Assembly: GCA_026125925.1 (NCBI GenBank)
Contig: JAHCKF010000005.1
Coordinates: forward strand, 1 to 33,825
DNA length: 33,825 bases
Reading direction: 5' to 3'
Origin: Pseudolabrys sp.
GTDB lineage: Bacteria; Pseudomonadota; Alphaproteobacteria; Rhizobiales; Xanthobacteraceae
Shown here: positions 31,584 to 33,825 of the stretch, one piece after another
How the letters are laid out: the number at the start of each line of letters is the position of its first letter
Numbering within the stretch: the stretch's first letter is position 1
Notes under the pieces: model-generated
Database searches by the model: none
The model's input: only the letters and a program-made list of their open reading frames with translations
Told to the model about the DNA's origin: nothing
Translations under genes and position numbers: made by a program

Positions 31584-31608
31584 GGAACCATCAATCACGC
31601 GAACCGTT
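31584..31608 (+). promoter_or_regulatory. Second EcfG-type promoter
   Basis: GGAAC (31584-31588), 16 bp, CGTT (31605-31608) matches the EcfG consensus. It is 30 bases before the ATG of the DUF2231-like gene, with a GAGG ribosome site between. It would drive the membrane protein, the sugar dehydrogenase and perhaps the 47-residue ORF. Confidence 0.75.
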
Positions 31609-31638
31609 CGTCCAGCAAGGGCGGCCGAGGATACCAAA

Positions 31639-32100
31639 ATGTCAGAAATAACGCCGCGATCCACGGCCCGGATCGCCTATCCGTTTTTCCCGGTCGCGCT
31701 GGCGGTCCCGACCGTCTGCTTCATCGGCACCTTGTTCACCGACCTTGCCTATTGGAAGAGCGCCGAGATGATGTGGGCGGATTTTTCCGCCTGGCTCGTC
31801 ACCACCGGCGTGGTCTTCGGCTTCGTCGCCTTTGTGGTTTGGGTGATCGATCTGCTGCGCGGTCCCTTCGTCCGCGCGCAACTGCCGCCGTGGCCCTATG
31901 CGATCGCCCATGTAGTCGCGCTCGTTCTCGGTGTCATCAACATGCTGGTCCATACGCGCGATGCGTGGACCTCGGTGGTGCCGTGGGGTCTCACTCTGTC
32001 GGCGATCATCGCCGTCATTCTCCTGATCGCAGGTTGGATGGGGCGCACGGCGGTCCACAGCGAACGGATCGCGGTTCGTGAAGTTGGAGTTCCGTCATGA
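31639..32100 (+). CDS. DUF2231-like membrane protein
   Basis: 153-residue inner-membrane protein with four predicted helices (about 14-35, 48-72, 85-105, 113-135), the layout of DUF2231. A Tyr-Pro-Phe-Phe-Pro-Val-Ala segment occurs near the N-terminus, and F-T-D-L-A-Y-W follows the first helix. These proteins often accompany periplasmic redox enzymes, though their role is not established. The start at 31639 is chosen for the ribosome site and the EcfG promoter just upstream; the frame stays open into the SDR gene. The stop overlaps the next ATG by 4 bases (ATGA), so it is translationally coupled to the sugar dehydrogenase. Confidence 0.8.
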   Translation: MSEITPRSTARIAYPFFPVALAVPTVCFIGTLFTDLAYWKSAEMMWADFSAWLVTTGVVFGFVAFVVWVIDLLRGPFVRAQLPPWPYAIAHVVALVLGVINMLVHTRDAWTSVVPWGLTLSAIIAVILLIAGWMGRTAVHSERIAVREVGVPS

Positions 32101-33437
32101 TCAGCAGAACAACCATGACATGGCTGGCCGCCGCGCTCGTCGTTTGCGGCGCGACCGGGGCATTCGCCGCCGCCGATAGCGGTCAATTCGACACCGGCTC
32201 ACAGATCGGTCCCAATCCGAAACTGCCAGAACCGCGGCAATATCTGCTGCCGCCGATGCATCTGGCGCCCGTGGTCGGATGGAAGGATGGCGAGAAGCCG
32301 ACCGTCGCGCCCGGCCTTAAGATCGAAGCGCTGGCGACCGGCCTGCAGCATCCGCGCTCGCTCTATGTCCTGCCTAATGGCGACATCCTGGTGGTCGAAT
32401 CCAAGTCGCCGGCGCTCGATCCGATCAAGCGGCCGAAGGATCTGGTGATGGGCTTCGTCGAGTCCCTGGTCACCTCCGGCGGCAGCGGCGGCGGCCCGAG
32501 CAATCGCATCACGCTACTGCGCGACGCCAATGGCGACGGCAAGCCGGAGACGCAGGACGTGTTTCTCGACCACCTGTTCTCGCCGTTCGGTGTGGCGCTG
32601 GTCGGCTCCGATCTCTACGTCGCCAACACCGACGCGATCATGCACTACACCTACAACGAGGGCGACACCAAGATCACCTCGCCGGGCCAGCGCTTCCTCG
32701 GGCTGCCGGGCGGGCCGATCGACCATCACTGGACCAAGAGTCTGGTGGCCAGCCCCGACGGCAAGCTGCTTTATGTCGGCGTCGGCTCAAACAGCAACAT
32801 CACCGAAAACGGCATCGAGGCCGAGAAGAACCGCGCCGCCATCTGGCAGGTCGATCGCGCCTCGGGGCGCTGGCGCATCTTCGCCAGCGGTTTGCGCAAT
32901 CCGAACGGTCTGAGCTTCCAGCCGCAGAGCGGCGCGCTGTGGGCGGTCGTCAACGAGCGCGACGAACTCGGACCCAATCTGGTGCCCGACTACATGACCT
33001 CGGTGAAGGACGGCGCATTTTACGGCTGGCCCTACAGCTATTACGGCCAGCACGTCGATCCGCGGGTGATGCCGCAGCGGCCGGATCTCGTCGCCAAGGC
33101 GATCCCGCCGGATTACGCGCTGAGTTCACATGTCGCACCGCTCGGCCTGACCTTTTACACCGGCGATGCGTTGCCGCAGAAGTATCGCGGCGGCGCTTTT
33201 GTCGGCGAACACGGCAGTTGGAACCGCGATCACTTCAACGGCTACAAGGTGGTGTATGTGCCGTTTGCCGACGGCAAACCCTCCGGCAAGGCCGAAGACG
33301 TGGTCACCGGATTTCTCAACGACAAGGGCGAGGCGCGCGGTCGGCCGGTCGGCGTCGCCGTCGACAAGACCGGCGCGCTGCTCGTCGCCGACGATGTCGG
33401 CAACACCGTGTGGCGCATCACCGCCGCCACACCTTAA
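32097..33437 (+). CDS. PQQ-type sugar (sorbosone-like) dehydrogenase, periplasmic
   Basis: 446-residue exported protein with a signal peptide ending A-F-A-A (about residue 25). The beta-propeller pattern is of soluble glucose/sorbosone dehydrogenases: G-L-Q-H-P-R-S-L-Y-V-L-P-N-G-D-I-L-V-V-E, the calcium-type loop D-A-N-G-D-G-K, G-L-R-N-P-N-G-L, F-Y-G-W-P-Y-S-Y-Y-G, and near the end G-E-H-G-S-W-N-R (the active-site region). A PQQ-dependent oxidation of a sugar or aldose is likely, and the enzyme needs PQQ from the cell or environment. The gene overlaps the DUF2231-like gene and probably shares its EcfG promoter, pointing to a stress or stationary-phase role. Confidence 0.88.
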   Translation: MISRTTMTWLAAALVVCGATGAFAAADSGQFDTGSQIGPNPKLPEPRQYLLPPMHLAPVVGWKDGEKPTVAPGLKIEALATGLQHPRSLYVLPNGDILVVESKSPALDPIKRPKDLVMGFVESLVTSGGSGGGPSNRITLLRDANGDGKPETQDVFLDHLFSPFGVALVGSDLYVANTDAIMHYTYNEGDTKITSPGQRFLGLPGGPIDHHWTKSLVASPDGKLLYVGVGSNSNITENGIEAEKNRAAIWQVDRASGRWRIFASGLRNPNGLSFQPQSGALWAVVNERDELGPNLVPDYMTSVKDGAFYGWPYSYYGQHVDPRVMPQRPDLVAKAIPPDYALSSHVAPLGLTFYTGDALPQKYRGGAFVGEHGSWNRDHFNGYKVVYVPFADGKPSGKAEDVVTGFLNDKGEARGRPVGVAVDKTGALLVADDVGNTVWRITAATP

Positions 33438-33454
33438 GGAAATGAGGCGCGAAC

Positions 33455-33598
33455 ATGGGACTTCAGGAATTGCTGTGGGGCGTCGGGGCCGTCGTGCTTC
33501 TCGGCGTCCTCATCTTCGCCGTGATGCGCGGCAACCGGCGCCCGTCGCAGCAGCCGGCCGCCGATCAGGCGACGCGGCGCAACTTCGACAAGCTGTGA
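33455..33598 (+). CDS. 47-residue single-span membrane protein
   Basis: Short ORF starting M-G-L-Q-E-L-L-W with one membrane helix (about residues 7-24) and a cytoplasmic or periplasmic tail rich in Gln, Arg and Pro. The tail ends R-R-N-F-D-K-L. It starts 18 bases after the sugar dehydrogenase stop and is preceded by a weak GAGGCGCG site, so it is probably the last gene of that operon. I do not recognise a family. Its size, position and hydrophobic profile make it more likely real than chance. Confidence 0.55.
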   Translation: MGLQELLWGVGAVVLLGVLIFAVMRGNRRPSQQPAADQATRRNFDKL

Positions 33599-33613
33599 GG
33601 AGCTGGCAGGGCG

Positions 33614-33632
33614 GCTAGCGCCCTTTGCTAGC
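33614..33632. terminator. Possible small hairpin between convergent genes
   Basis: GCTAGC (33614-33619) and GCTAGC (33627-33632) are self-complementary and can pair around a 7-base loop. The right arm includes the stop codon of the enoyl-CoA hydratase gene. It is a weak candidate for a terminator between convergent genes. Confidence 0.25.
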
Positions 33633-33825
33633 GTCCTTGCCACTGCGGCGGCCGCTTTTCGACGAAGGCCCTGACGCCTTCACGGAAGTCGGCGCTGCCA
33701 TAGGCGGCGCGCACGAGATCGTCGCCGTCCGGCAGACCGGCATGCTGCAAGCGGCGGATCGCCTCTTTGGTGACGCGCATGGTGACCGGCGCATGACCGG
33801 CGAGCTGCGTGCAGATCGCGGCGAT
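33628..33825 (-). CDS. Enoyl-CoA hydratase/isomerase family protein (C-terminal end)
   Basis: The last 65 residues of a crotonase-fold protein; the gene begins beyond the right edge. The visible frame reads A-P-V-T-M-R-V-T-K-E-A-I-R-R-L, then A-Y-G-S-A-D-F-R-E-G-V-R-A-F-V-E-K-R-P-P-Q-W and a TAG stop. The x-F-R-E-G-V-x-A-F-x-E-K-R-x-P-x-W ending is the standard C-terminal trimer-contact helix of enoyl-CoA hydratases. The substrate cannot be told from this part. It is convergent with the stress operon. Confidence 0.85.
   Translation of the reverse strand: MAAICTQLAGHAPVTMRVTKEAIRRLQHAGLPDGDDLVRAAYGSADFREGVRAFVEKRPPQWQGR

Noticed and set aside
1..33825. CRISPR arrays, tRNA/rRNA genes, transposases, phage genes or attachment sites
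   Set aside because: No spaced direct-repeat array, no tRNA-like cloverleaf next to a T-loop GGTTCGA block, and no recombinase or transposase product was recognised in any frame.

Overview
The window is about 33.8 kb of GC-rich, densely coded DNA. It looks like the chromosome of an alphaproteobacterium in the Hyphomicrobiales (Bradyrhizobiaceae/Xanthobacteraceae-like). This rests on FixJ-type regulators, HPK4-like sensor kinases with an SIAHE..QPLAAI H-box, GGAAC-N16/17-CGTT (EcfG-type) promoters, TRAP transporters and strong GC bias in codon third positions. The taxonomic call is inference. No rRNA, tRNA, insertion sequence, phage gene or CRISPR array was seen.

Layout. (1) Positions 1-5108 hold the end of a spermidine/putrescine-type ABC transporter (two permeases), then, on the minus strand, a glutamine-synthetase-family ligase, an aldehyde dehydrogenase and an iron-containing alcohol dehydrogenase. 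This looks like gamma-glutamylation-type amine or polyamine catabolism. (2) Positions 5367-13675 hold an aromatic-catabolism island: a type I extradiol dioxygenase, a TRAP solute-binding protein, an NTF2-like protein, an MhpA-like FAD hydroxylase, an MhpR-like IclR regulator, an FAH-family hydrolase and the two TRAP membrane subunits. (3) Positions 13759-22361 are a signalling region. It holds a membrane sensor kinase, a FixJ-like response regulator, a single-receiver protein, two AraC regulators, an exported alpha/beta hydrolase and a second, soluble PAS sensor kinase. At both ends sits a copy of the same small secreted protein of unknown function. (4) Positions 22833-30137 hold a drug-efflux operon that joins an RND adaptor and pump to an EmrA/EmrB-type pair, headed by a small Cys/Arg-rich ORF. 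(5) Positions 30292-33598 are a general-stress block (DUF2188-like, SDR, DUF2231-like, PQQ-type sugar dehydrogenase, mini membrane protein) with two EcfG-type promoters. The window ends in the C-terminus of an enoyl-CoA hydratase on the minus strand.

The most interesting signal is in region 3. The two small secreted paralogues (13759-14001 and 22128-22361) have the same promoter layout: a 14-bp imperfect palindrome (CA[A/T]AC-N4-GTTTG as read along the gene), exactly 17 bp, then CATAAT. Two more copies of the palindrome lie upstream of an AraC gene (17068) and in the long intergenic region before the efflux operon (22643). The palindrome resembles AAAC-N4-GTTT targets of NarL/FixJ-class regulators such as StyR and TodT. 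The FixJ-like regulator encoded here, or a relative, may therefore control a local regulon centred on these two secreted peptides.
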